A stretch of DNA of 64,000 bases, from contig NZ_CP103965.1 of the NCBI RefSeq assembly GCF_024970185.1, forward strand, positions 5,413,001 through 5,477,000. Reading direction: 5' to 3'. Under the pieces are notes generated by a model, which saw only the letters and a list, made by a program, of their open reading frames with translations, did no database searches and was not told the DNA's origin. The translations under genes and the position numbers were made by a program. Every line of letters starts with the position of its first letter. Within the stretch, counting starts at the first letter, position 1. Source of the stretch: Pseudomonas sp. N3-W. GTDB taxonomy: Bacteria > Pseudomonadota > Gammaproteobacteria > Pseudomonadales > Pseudomonadaceae. Positions 17,963 to 24,605 of this stretch are shown here, piece by piece.

Positions 17963-18085
17963 GTTACACCTCTAAGTAGTTGTTACACGGCAAACAGAGA
18001 AAGCCAGCACAGTGTGTAACGACAATTTAATCCTTTAAATTCAATAGGTTAACCAGATGAGTTACACCAGTAACACGTGTTACAC
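17963..18085. repeat. Right GTGTAAC iteron array
   Basis: The heptamer found at 5059-5180 recurs here: inverted (GTTACAC) at 17963, 17982, 18061 and 18079, direct at 18014. A perfect palindrome GTAACACGTGTTAC covers 18070-18083, and an AT-rich core lies at 18022-18050. Two separate arrays of one heptamer, 13 kb apart near the two element ends, recall the ori and crr sites of P4, both needed for replication. The array also lies upstream of the NACHT gene and could act as its operator. Confidence 0.65.
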
Positions 18086-18156
18086 GACATTAGATAGATA
18101 CTTGCCCCGCCCCCCATTAGCGATGAGCTCCTTCAGCGCGGAGATTCCAGTAGCCG

Positions 18157-18206
18157 CTGGGGCCCCTGAGGGAATGAGACATACACGGGGTCGGAAACCC
18201 GCCGGA
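18157..18206 (+). repeat. Non-coding module, copy 1
   Basis: About 50 bases containing GGGGCCCCTGAG and GGGGTCGGAAACCCGC (18187-18202). A degenerate direct copy follows at 18299-18344 and an inverted copy at 18541-18590. Each of the two direct copies is followed, 28-34 bases later, by a triplet of short repeats with the same spacing. Confidence 0.65.
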
Positions 18207-18233
18207 CTTTGTTAGCGGACAGGTGCCCAGCTT

Positions 18234-18269
18234 AGTGAACAGGTGAACCGGGTGAACACACAGTTCACC
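18234..18269 (+). repeat. GTGAAC triplet with inverted fourth copy
   Basis: AGTGAAC, GGTGAAC and GGTGAAC start at 18234, 18242 and 18251 (spacing 8 and 9); GTTCACC, the reverse complement, is at 18263. The sequence resembles the GGTGAACAG-type iteron recognised by the P4 alpha protein, which is established knowledge for P4; binding here is inferred. Confidence 0.6.
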
Positions 18270-18298
18270 GGTGCAATTGCACAAGATATCGGGAGGTC

Positions 18299-18344
18299 GC
18301 CGGGGACCCTGAGCACTTCTGAATGACACGGGGCTTAAAACCCG
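18299..18344 (+). repeat. Non-coding module, copy 2
   Basis: A degenerate direct copy of 18157-18206: GGGGACCCTGAG, a spacer, then CACGGGG and AAAACCCGC. The matching parts keep their order and spacing. Confidence 0.55.
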
Positions 18345-18377
18345 CGCGATCTTGGAAGCGGCCGGCTTTTTTACATT

Positions 18378-18401
18378 GGTTGACAGGTTGACTCGGTTGA
18401 C
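18378..18401 (+). repeat. GGTTGAC triplet
   Basis: GGTTGAC is present exactly at 18378, 18386 and 18395, the same 8 and 9 base spacing as the GTGAAC triplet 144 bases upstream. This suggests duplicated binding sites that have diverged together. Confidence 0.6.
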
Positions 18402-18430
18402 CCCCCTAGGCGTGCGGAATCAGCAACACA

Positions 18431-18470
18431 AAAGACCATCGTTACCGATGCCGTAACGATGGTCTTTTTT
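18431..18470 (+). terminator. Strong terminator in the non-coding region
   Basis: A perfect 15-bp stem (AAAGACCATCGTTAC, 18431-18445, with its complement at 18453-18467) has a 7-base loop and runs into T6. No protein gene precedes it on the plus strand for several kilobases, so it probably ends a non-coding transcript from 18088-18430. Confidence 0.85.
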
Positions 18471-18540
18471 CAACCGAATGCTTTCGATTTCAATGACTGA
18501 AATTTCAGTAAGCTGGGAGGCATCCCGCTACCGAGATCCC

Positions 18541-18590
18541 GCGGGTTTCCGACCCCGTATGCAATGAAATGCTCTAGGGGCCCCCGCTCC
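18541..18590 (-). repeat. Non-coding module, inverted copy 3
   Basis: GCGGGTTTCCGACCCC (18541-18556) is the exact 16-base reverse complement of 18187-18202. The match continues weakly through GTATGC and AGGGGCCCCC. Together with copy 1 it could form a long-range stem in RNA, or bind a shared factor in opposite orientation. Confidence 0.65.
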
Positions 18591-18614
18591 TTTCTAGCTC
18601 TCAAGGAATGCAAA

Positions 18615-19709
18615 ATGAGTTACAGCTCGAAAATGATCAGGTTGCTGAATATCGATAGATCGCTGGAGTCACTCACCGACGATGAGATCACCGGAGGCGT
18701 TATTGACGCTTACGTGTGCAGTACCTCCTTCAAGACCATGGATGAGATAGAGAAACGCATACTTTTCGTACTCGAGCTCAGTACCCGTAGCTGCTCCCAT
18801 TGGAAAAAGCTGATCAACGCCTCAAGCAAGCGCTACTGGATTAAAGAAGCACGGGAAGGCGTGGCGGTGTTCGACGCAAACATCGACTGCGGCTACATCA
18901 GGACGTACCGATTGCGCGACTCGACGTTGGATCAAAGGGCTCTTATCGAGTCGAGCTGGATTGAGCTCAAGAACGAGGAAACTTTTTACGAAACTCTCGA
19001 CACCCCGACGAACCGACACATCTTTGATAGCTGGTACGAAGACAAGCAACAGGTCATGGACCTACCAGTTGAGTTCGTATCAGGGCGGCTCAAGAACACT
19101 GCCGTTGAGAAGGCATTCATTTTTGCGAAAGGGAACGGGTGCGTTGTCTGCGGAGAAAAGGCTTCGTGCTTTGCAGCCACAACGGTAGGAAAGGGGCTCG
19201 TCGCGGTTATGATCCAGCTTCCGGTTTGCTCAGAACACTTATCTGAGGCCAAATCACATCCATCTGCTTTTAGCTTCCTTGCTTCTCTATTCAATCTTTC
19301 TTGGGATTGGCCGTCAGTGCAGAAGATGGACGCAATCCCGGATGAGCTAATCCCGGTCATTCACTCTCTGGCAGCAGAAGAATTAGGGGGTGAGGTGATT
19401 CCAGCTATCAGGAGGGAAAATGGATGGCAGCTCCAGGTTCTGCTCCCCTCTGGGTGGTATTGGCGTATGCGCATCAAATCGCTTTCAGACTATGCCTACA
19501 TGCTATTTGAGCCTGGTCAGGAAAAGCACTGCTATCGTGCCGACTCAGCTCGACACCACCCGGAAGTGCCATTTTTCCCTATGCACGAACATTCACGTCC
19601 CGATAAACCGAAGGACGAAGTTTCTCCGAGCTTTCTGTACGGTCATCCGCTCCTTGATATCAAACGATTGAAATCCGCTGGACAGCACTATGGCGCCTAC
19701 GGAAACTGA
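18615..19709 (+). CDS. Cargo protein of unknown function with a putative zinc site (364 aa)
   Basis: Not recognised. The 364-residue protein starts at ATG 18615, seven bases after AAGGA; an upstream in-frame ATG (18564) lies in the repeated module. The N-terminal half is helical. A possible metal site is formed by CVVC (GNGCVVCGEK) and CSEH about 30 residues later. The C-terminal 80 residues are rich in His, Pro and aromatic residues (HCYRADSARHHPEVPFFP, PSFLYGHPLLDIKRL) and look like a separate conserved domain. It is the last gene before attR, a usual site for variable cargo such as defence or toxin genes. That role is inference only. Confidence 0.75.
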   Translation: MSYSSKMIRLLNIDRSLESLTDDEITGGVIDAYVCSTSFKTMDEIEKRILFVLELSTRSCSHWKKLINASSKRYWIKEAREGVAVFDANIDCGYIRTYRLRDSTLDQRALIESSWIELKNEETFYETLDTPTNRHIFDSWYEDKQQVMDLPVEFVSGRLKNTAVEKAFIFAKGNGCVVCGEKASCFAATTVGKGLVAVMIQLPVCSEHLSEAKSHPSAFSFLASLFNLSWDWPSVQKMDAIPDELIPVIHSLAAEELGGEVIPAIRRENGWQLQVLLPSGWYWRMRIKSLSDYAYMLFEPGQEKHCYRADSARHHPEVPFFPMHEHSRPDKPKDEVSPSFLYGHPLLDIKRLKSAGQHYGAYGN

Positions 19710-19727
19710 GTGTGATGGGAAACGCTT

Positions 19728-19778
19728 GGGATACCATGGTTTCTAGCGGCTTACGATTTGTATCCCTACTTGTATCCC
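19728..19778. repeat. Right GTATCCC repeats: candidate arm sites
   Basis: GGGATAC at 19728 and GTATCCC at 19760 and 19772 (spacing 12) mirror the repeats beside the left attachment site. They lie about 45-95 bases inside attR. Confidence 0.6.
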
Positions 19779-19821
19779 TGATCATATAATCCAGCTGCAA
19801 GCCTCGTTTTATATGGCGCCC

Positions 19822-19842
19822 TTCGGTCTCCCTCGGGCACCA
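19822..19842 (+). repeat. attR: imperfect copy of the tRNA-Leu 3' end
   Basis: TTCGGTCTCCCTCGGGCACCA repeats the last 23 bases of tRNA-Leu with two single-base deletions. It marks the right boundary of the element. Confidence 0.82.
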
Positions 19843-19850
19843 AAATTAAG

Positions 19851-19880
19851 AAAGGTCTTGCTTTGCAAGGCCTTTTTTTT
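19851..19880 (+). terminator. Probable ancestral tRNA-Leu terminator
   Basis: AAAGGTCTTGC pairs with GCAAGGCCTTT around TTT, and T8 follows. It starts 9 bases after attR, just where the tRNA terminator would have been before insertion. Confidence 0.8.
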
Positions 19881-19936
19881 CGCCTGCAATAAAGTGCTTG
19901 AGGCGGACCGACAAGACATCACAAGGATTCACCCCC

Positions 19937-20266
19937 ATGGAACTGCCACTGGAAACCGTCGCCCTGTTCTGTCTCAAGATCGCTTATGAGACAGAAGATC
20001 AAAGCCCGATTCTGCGGGACGATTTGATGATGAGTGACTATGAGCGAGAGGTGTTTGGCTTGCTGGTGCGCCGGGGTGATGTCGAGGTTATTCAGCGCAA
20101 AGTGGCTGAATGCGTGGGGTTGGCGCTGGACGCTTTGGGTGGGGCTGGCACAGCGTTGGGTCGCGAGCTGCAAAGGCTGGCGGATAATTTCTACAGCGCG
20201 CAGACGATGGAGCAACTGGATCCTCCGCTGATCGCGCTCAAGGACTATCTGAAGGACATCCAGTAA
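19937..20266 (+). CDS. Conserved hypothetical protein (109 aa)
   Basis: A 109-residue, mainly helical and acidic protein (MELPLETVALFCLKIAYETE...). The start is set by AAGGA nine bases upstream of ATG 19937. No domain is recognised. It is the first chromosomal gene after the integrated element and appears monocistronic. It has codon use like the surrounding chromosome and is probably a Pseudomonas-restricted protein. Confidence 0.78.
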   Translation: MELPLETVALFCLKIAYETEDQSPILRDDLMMSDYEREVFGLLVRRGDVEVIQRKVAECVGLALDALGGAGTALGRELQRLADNFYSAQTMEQLDPPLIALKDYLKDIQ

Positions 20267-20366
20267 CCGGTAGCGCCCTTCAACATTGAGCCGACGGTTT
20301 GATATCGTGCGCGCCATCGACTCACATCAAAGAACAATGCAGGCCATTGTTAACAAGGAAGACTGA

Positions 20367-20729
20367 ATGGTACCCATCGGCATGTTGGTGTTCTTCGCTG
20401 CGTCAGCGGGGATCTGGTCCTGGATCGTCAGAAACCGTGGCAGCTTCAGCCTTTGGCTTGCCAACCTGGCAGGTTTTTTGGCCAGTCTCATTGTCGGGAC
20501 GCTCGTGCTGATATTCATGGGCGAACACGTTGGGCCTCGGGGGCCGGCTTACTTTCTTTATGCGTTCATGGCGATCATCGGCGCCTTCGTCGGGACATGG
20601 CTGCTGGTAGTCGCCAGATCCAGGCCGGATGCGCATCCGGTCGGGCGTCATTTGATCGGCGGCTCCTGTGGCCTGCTGGCGGCGTGCATCACATTAGTGC
20701 TGTGGGCAGTGATCTTTCCTGCCAAGTGA
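20367..20729 (+). CDS. Small integral membrane protein (120 aa)
   Basis: A 120-residue protein with three or four hydrophobic helices (about residues 3-20, 27-50, 62-83 and 96-117) separated by short loops, and no soluble domain. The start MVPIGMLVF follows GGAAG (20358) at four to five bases. Function unknown; probably an inner-membrane protein of a Pseudomonas-specific family. Confidence 0.72.
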   Translation: MVPIGMLVFFAASAGIWSWIVRNRGSFSLWLANLAGFLASLIVGTLVLIFMGEHVGPRGPAYFLYAFMAIIGAFVGTWLLVVARSRPDAHPVGRHLIGGSCGLLAACITLVLWAVIFPAK

Positions 20730-20948
20730 TACCGAGCCTGGCTGCACCGTTGGCCATCTACCAGCCCAACCCGGATGGATCGCCGCGAACCCGGAGGGTG
20801 GCGCCGGAAGTTGTTGATTGATCGAACCAATCCTCCAGCGGCTGGCCGAAGTGGAATGGCCGGCCAGTACAGTGAAAGTCGGCTAGCGTGAATATCGGGT
20901 GCAAGGCCGGTATCTGCTCCAATGGGCAAAAGGTCTGGGGGAACATCA

Positions 20949-21533
20949 GTGTTTGAACACATAGATTTCAATTATCTGCTGGCCACCTACGGTTACTGGG
21001 CGGTGTTCTTCGGCTGTCTGCTGGAGGGCGAAACCATTTTGATCCTCGGCGGCATGGCGGCTCACCAGCATTTGCTGCACCTGTGGCCGGTGATTGGCTG
21101 GGCCAGCCTCGGCGGGATGCTGGGCGATCAGTTGTTGTTCTGGACCGGACGCTATTTCGGCGGGCGCCTGCTGCCCCGACTCAAAAGCAAGCAAGCGGCC
21201 ATCGACCGCGTGACAGACCTGATTCATCGCTACCCTTCGATTTCGGTTTTTTCCGTACGCTTTCTGTATGGCATGCGCCTGGTAGGACCGATGGTGATCG
21301 GCGCCAGCGGCTTGTCGCCCATCCGTTTCAGCCTGTTGAATGCCTTGGGCGCCGTGGTCTGGGCAACACTTTTCGCCAGCGGCGGTTACTGGGCGGGTGA
21401 AGCGCTGGAAGGCATGCTGGGCAACCTGAAACCGTATCGACTGCCGATTGCGTTGGGGGTGCTGGTGTTGGCGGTGGTGATTGCGTTGGTTCGGCATTGG
21501 CGGGCGAAGGTCAAGGCGCGGCAGGCTGAGTGA
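20949..21533 (+). CDS. DedA family membrane protein
   Basis: A 194-residue DedA/VTT-domain protein; related proteins move undecaprenyl phosphate or other lipids across the inner membrane. Visible family features are FFGCLLEGETILILGGM (residues about 14-30), GDQLLFWTGRYFG, the re-entrant motif RFLYGMRLVGPMVIGASG and the C-terminal hydrophobic helix followed by a basic tail. GTG at 20949, preceded by GGGGGAA, is preferred over ATG 20922, which has no ribosome site. No clear operon partner. Confidence 0.88.
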   Translation: MFEHIDFNYLLATYGYWAVFFGCLLEGETILILGGMAAHQHLLHLWPVIGWASLGGMLGDQLLFWTGRYFGGRLLPRLKSKQAAIDRVTDLIHRYPSISVFSVRFLYGMRLVGPMVIGASGLSPIRFSLLNALGAVVWATLFASGGYWAGEALEGMLGNLKPYRLPIALGVLVLAVVIALVRHWRAKVKARQAE

Positions 21534-21572
21534 CACTAGCCTTCGGCAGCTCCTACGCCGAGATCGAGCTGA

Positions 21573-22748
21573 CTACACCGGACTCACCACCCGCCCCACC
21601 CCTCTGACAATCATCTCCACCTCCCGCTCATCAATCGTCAGCGGCGGCAGCAATCGAATGGTCTTGCCCCGGGTCACGTTGATCAGCAAGCCATGGTCAC
21701 GAGCAGCAATCAGGGTCAGGTCGCGGACAGGGTTCGCCAGTTCGATGCCGATCATCAAGCCTTGCCCACGGACCGCCACCACGTTCGGGTTGTCTGCCAG
21801 CTCGATGCGCAATCTTTCCAGCAGCCGCTCGCCCTGTAGCCAGGCGTTTTCCAGCAAGCCTTGTTCTTCGATGATGTCCAGCACCGTGCAACCGACCCGA
21901 CAGGCCAGCGGATTGCCGCCGAACGTGCTGCCGTGGCTGCCGGGTGTAAACAGCTCGGCGGCTTTGCCACGGGCCAGGCAGGCACCGATGGGCACGCCGT
22001 TGCCCAGGCCTTTGGCCAGGGTCATGACATCCGGGACGATGCCTTCGTGCTGGAACGCAAACCAGCGCCCTGTGCGACCGATGCCGGTCTGGATTTCATC
22101 GAGCATCAACAGCCAGCCGCGCCGATCACACAGGGCGCGTACAGCCTTGAGGTAACCAGGCGGCGCCAGATGCACGCCGCTTTCGCCCTGAATCGGCTCC
22201 ATCAACACGGCCACTATCCGTTGGCCGTGAGCCTGTTGCACCCTGTCCAGCGCCTTCAAGTCACCAAACGGCACTTTGACGAAATCCCCCGGCAACTCAT
22301 TGAAACCCAGGCGCACCGCCGGGCCGTCGCTGGCGGACAACGTGCCGAGGGTGCGGCCATGAAAAGCGTTCTCCATGACCACCACCAGCGGATGCTCGAC
22401 GCCTTTGTGCCAGCCATGCAAACGCGCCAGTTTCAGCGCCGTCTCGTTGGCCTCGGCGCCGGAGTTGTTGAAAAAGGCCCGGTCCATCCCAGACAGTTGG
22501 GTCAGCTTGTGTGCCAGCCGCAGCTGCCAGTCGATGCTGTAGAGATTGGAAGTGTGCAGCAGCAGCCCGGCTTGCTCAGTGATGGCCGAGACAATTCTGG
22601 GATGGGAATGGCCGACATTGGTCACCGCCACACCCGCCACCGCGTCCAGGTATTCGCGACCAGCCTGGTCCCACAGGCGCGTGCCCAAGCCCTTGCAGAA
22701 GCTCAGGGCCAGCGGTTGGTAAGTGCTCATCAGGCAGGCGGGGGTCAT
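21573..22748 (-). CDS. Acetylornithine/aminotransferase class III family protein (ArgD-like)
   Basis: A 391-residue PLP enzyme of fold type I. The ATG at 22748 has GGAG nine bases upstream. Conserved parts: [45 protein letters not shown] (cofactor phosphate site), [22 protein letters not shown] (PLP-ring Asp) and [16 protein letters not shown] with the Schiff-base Lys. It resembles acetylornithine aminotransferase, but Pseudomonas usually has several paralogues (ArgD, AruC and others), so the in vivo substrate is open. A LysR regulator is divergent with a 102-base gap and may control it. Confidence 0.88.
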   Translation of the reverse strand: MTPACLMSTYQPLALSFCKGLGTRLWDQAGREYLDAVAGVAVTNVGHSHPRIVSAITEQAGLLLHTSNLYSIDWQLRLAHKLTQLSGMDRAFFNNSGAEANETALKLARLHGWHKGVEHPLVVVMENAFHGRTLGTLSASDGPAVRLGFNELPGDFVKVPFGDLKALDRVQQAHGQRIVAVLMEPIQGESGVHLAPPGYLKAVRALCDRRGWLLMLDEIQTGIGRTGRWFAFQHEGIVPDVMTLAKGLGNGVPIGACLARGKAAELFTPGSHGSTFGGNPLACRVGCTVLDIIEEQGLLENAWLQGERLLERLRIELADNPNVVAVRGQGLMIGIELANPVRDLTLIAARDHGLLINVTRGKTIRLLPPLTIDEREVEMIVRGVGRVVSPV

Positions 22749-22850
22749 GGCATCAAGCTCCAGCAAAGGTCGGTGTTTTTGCAGTATGGTTAGCCACCTG
22801 AGTTGGATAAACGCTCTATCTCTTCAATCATTTTAAAGCTGGGCTTGATA

Positions 22851-23756
22851 ATGGATGTGTTCCAGGCAATGACCGTGTACGTCAGGGTGGTGGAAAGCGG
22901 CAGCATGACGGCCGCCGCTTTCCAGTGCGGGATGTCCACGACCATGGTGGGCAATCACCTGCGAGCACTGGAGGAGCGACTGGGCGTGCGCCTGCTCAAC
23001 CGCACGACCCGGCGTCAACGCCTGACCGAGTTCGGCGCCGCGTATTACCAGCGCTGTGTCGAAGTGCTGGGGCTGGTCGCCGACTCCGAGCGCCTGGCCG
23101 AACAAAACCTCGACGAGCCCACCGGGACGCTGCGCATCACCGCGCCGATAACGTTTGGCACGGAGCGGCTGGCGCCGGCGCTGAGCGAGTTTTCCCTGCG
23201 CTGCCCGCGGGTCAAACTGGACGTGGTGCTCACCAACGGTCGACCCGATTTGCTCGAAAACGGCTTCGACGCGGCGTTTCGTCTGGGCGCCATCGAACCG
23301 TCCAACCTCATCGCCCGGCCACTGTTCGAGTACACACTGACCATGTGCGCCTCCAAGGCCTACCTTGCACGCAAGGGCACACCGCAAAAACCCGAAGACC
23401 TGCAACATCACGACTGCCTGGCCTTCGCCTACCCGGCTGGCGATGACTGGCACTCGGTGGAAAAACAATGGCGACTCAGCGGGCCCGACGGCGAAGTCAT
23501 GGTCGACGTCAGCGGCCCGATGCTGATGAACAGTTCGGCAGGCCTGCACCAGGCGGCACGCACCGGCATGGGCATCGTGATGGTGCCCGACGCATTGGTG
23601 GAGCAGGACCTGAAGGACGAAACACTGGTGCCGTTGATGCAGGACTACCTGCTGCCGAGCCGACCGATGACGCTGTTGTACGCCCAGGATCGCCACCGTT
23701 TGCCGAAACTGCGCGCGTTTGTCGACTTTGCCATTGAGATGTGGGGCGAGCGCTAG
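22851..23756 (+). CDS. LysR family transcriptional regulator
   Basis: A 301-residue regulator with N-terminal winged helix (VVESGSMTAAAFQCGMSTTM, ALEERLGVRLLNRTTRRQRL) and a C-terminal co-inducer domain of periplasmic-binding fold (ITAPITFGTERLAPALSEF onwards). ATG 22851 is chosen as it gives the normal LysR start MDVFQAMTVYVRVVES. Divergent from the ArgD-like aminotransferase, so that gene is the likely target; the signal is unknown. Confidence 0.9.
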   Translation: MDVFQAMTVYVRVVESGSMTAAAFQCGMSTTMVGNHLRALEERLGVRLLNRTTRRQRLTEFGAAYYQRCVEVLGLVADSERLAEQNLDEPTGTLRITAPITFGTERLAPALSEFSLRCPRVKLDVVLTNGRPDLLENGFDAAFRLGAIEPSNLIARPLFEYTLTMCASKAYLARKGTPQKPEDLQHHDCLAFAYPAGDDWHSVEKQWRLSGPDGEVMVDVSGPMLMNSSAGLHQAARTGMGIVMVPDALVEQDLKDETLVPLMQDYLLPSRPMTLLYAQDRHRLPKLRAFVDFAIEMWGER

Positions 23757-23869
23757 TCGCAGCTGTGCTTATCAAGCTTGCATTCACTGACAAATAAAAC
23801 GCCAGGGAAAGCCAATGTCCTCATCGCCGCTCTACCGCCGAGCAACCACCAACGACCTGCCGTCCAGAC

Positions 23870-24574
23870 TCATGACCCCACCTTCACCAACACCGCTTTA
23901 TCCTGATAACGATCCGGATACAGCTGCTTCAACTGCTGCACTTTCGGCATGTCGTTGATCACGATGTAGGGATACGTCGGGTGCTCGGTCAGGAAGTCCT
24001 GGTGATAATCCTCAGCCGGGTAGAAGCCGTTATAGGTTTCCAGTTTGGTGACAATGGGCTTGCTGAACGAGTGCGCGGCGTCGAGCTGGCGGATGTAGGC
24101 CTGGGCGACGCGCTGCTGCTCGGGGTTTTCCGGGAAAATCGCCGAGCGATATTGCGTCCCGCTGTCCGGCCCCTGACGGTTGAGTTCGGTCGGGTTATGC
24201 GCCACCGAGAAGTAGATTTGCAGCAACTTGCCGTAACTGACTTGCGTGGGGTCGAAGGTGACTTCGACCGATTCCGCATGGCCGGTATCGCCATCACTGA
24301 CCCGCTCGTACTGCGCCGTATCGGCCGCGCCACCGGCATAACCGGAGACGGCTTTTTTCACGCCTTTGACGTGCTGAAACACGCCTTGCACGCCCCAGAA
24401 GCAGCCGCCCGCGAACACCGCGGTTTCGCTGTGCGCCTGGGTGGTTTCGTCCAGCGCTGGCGGGGCGATGGCCACCGCGTCTTCAGCGCCAAAGGAGAAT
24501 GCCGAGCACTGACCCATGACGCTGGCGGCGACCAGAGCCAACAAGCTCCGGCGCCAGGTAAAGAGAGTTTTCAT
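23870..24574 (-). CDS. msrA: Peptide methionine (S)-S-oxide reductase, exported
   Basis: A 234-residue MsrA with the catalytic motif GGCFWG (Cys58). It reduces the S form of methionine sulfoxide in proteins. Unlike cytosolic MsrA it starts with a signal sequence (basic MKTLFTWRRS, hydrophobic LLALVAASV), pointing to the periplasm. The start at 24574 has AAGGAG eight bases upstream. It follows a DipZ-like thiol-disulfide protein and MsrB on the same strand, so the three form an envelope methionine-repair operon in which DipZ would supply electrons. Confidence 0.93.
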   Translation of the reverse strand: MKTLFTWRRSLLALVAASVMGQCSAFSFGAEDAVAIAPPALDETTQAHSETAVFAGGCFWGVQGVFQHVKGVKKAVSGYAGGAADTAQYERVSDGDTGHAESVEVTFDPTQVSYGKLLQIYFSVAHNPTELNRQGPDSGTQYRSAIFPENPEQQRVAQAYIRQLDAAHSFSKPIVTKLETYNGFYPAEDYHQDFLTEHPTYPYIVINDMPKVQQLKQLYPDRYQDKAVLVKVGS

Positions 24575-24605
24575 GGAGCTGACTCCTTGGAAATTGAGAA
24601 CGTGA

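Larger units (their letters stand above)
3603..19842. mobile_element. P4-like integrated satellite or genomic island in tRNA-Leu(CAA), about 16.2 kb
   Basis: Bounded by the tRNA 3' end and an imperfect copy at 19822-19842. It contains, in order: P4-type integrase, GTGTAAC repeat array, unknown gene, AlpA regulator, P4-immunity-like complementary RNA segments, small overlapping genes, a TOPRIM/DUF927-type primase-helicase, a coiled-coil gene, two oppositely oriented cargo genes (DUF2971 and NACHT types), a second GTGTAAC array with a repeated module, and a last cargo gene. No capsid, tail, terminase or conjugation genes are visible, so mobility would depend on a helper. Classification as P4-like is inferred from integrase type, AlpA, primase-helicase and RNA layout. 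Confidence 0.88.

Noticed and set aside
18117..18329. A 70-codon minus-strand frame in the repeated module, slightly like phage Ash-type peptides
   Set aside because: Its sequence is produced by the repeats and iterons; no ribosome site. The likeness to Ash proteins probably reflects similar non-coding repeats in phage-type immunity regions.
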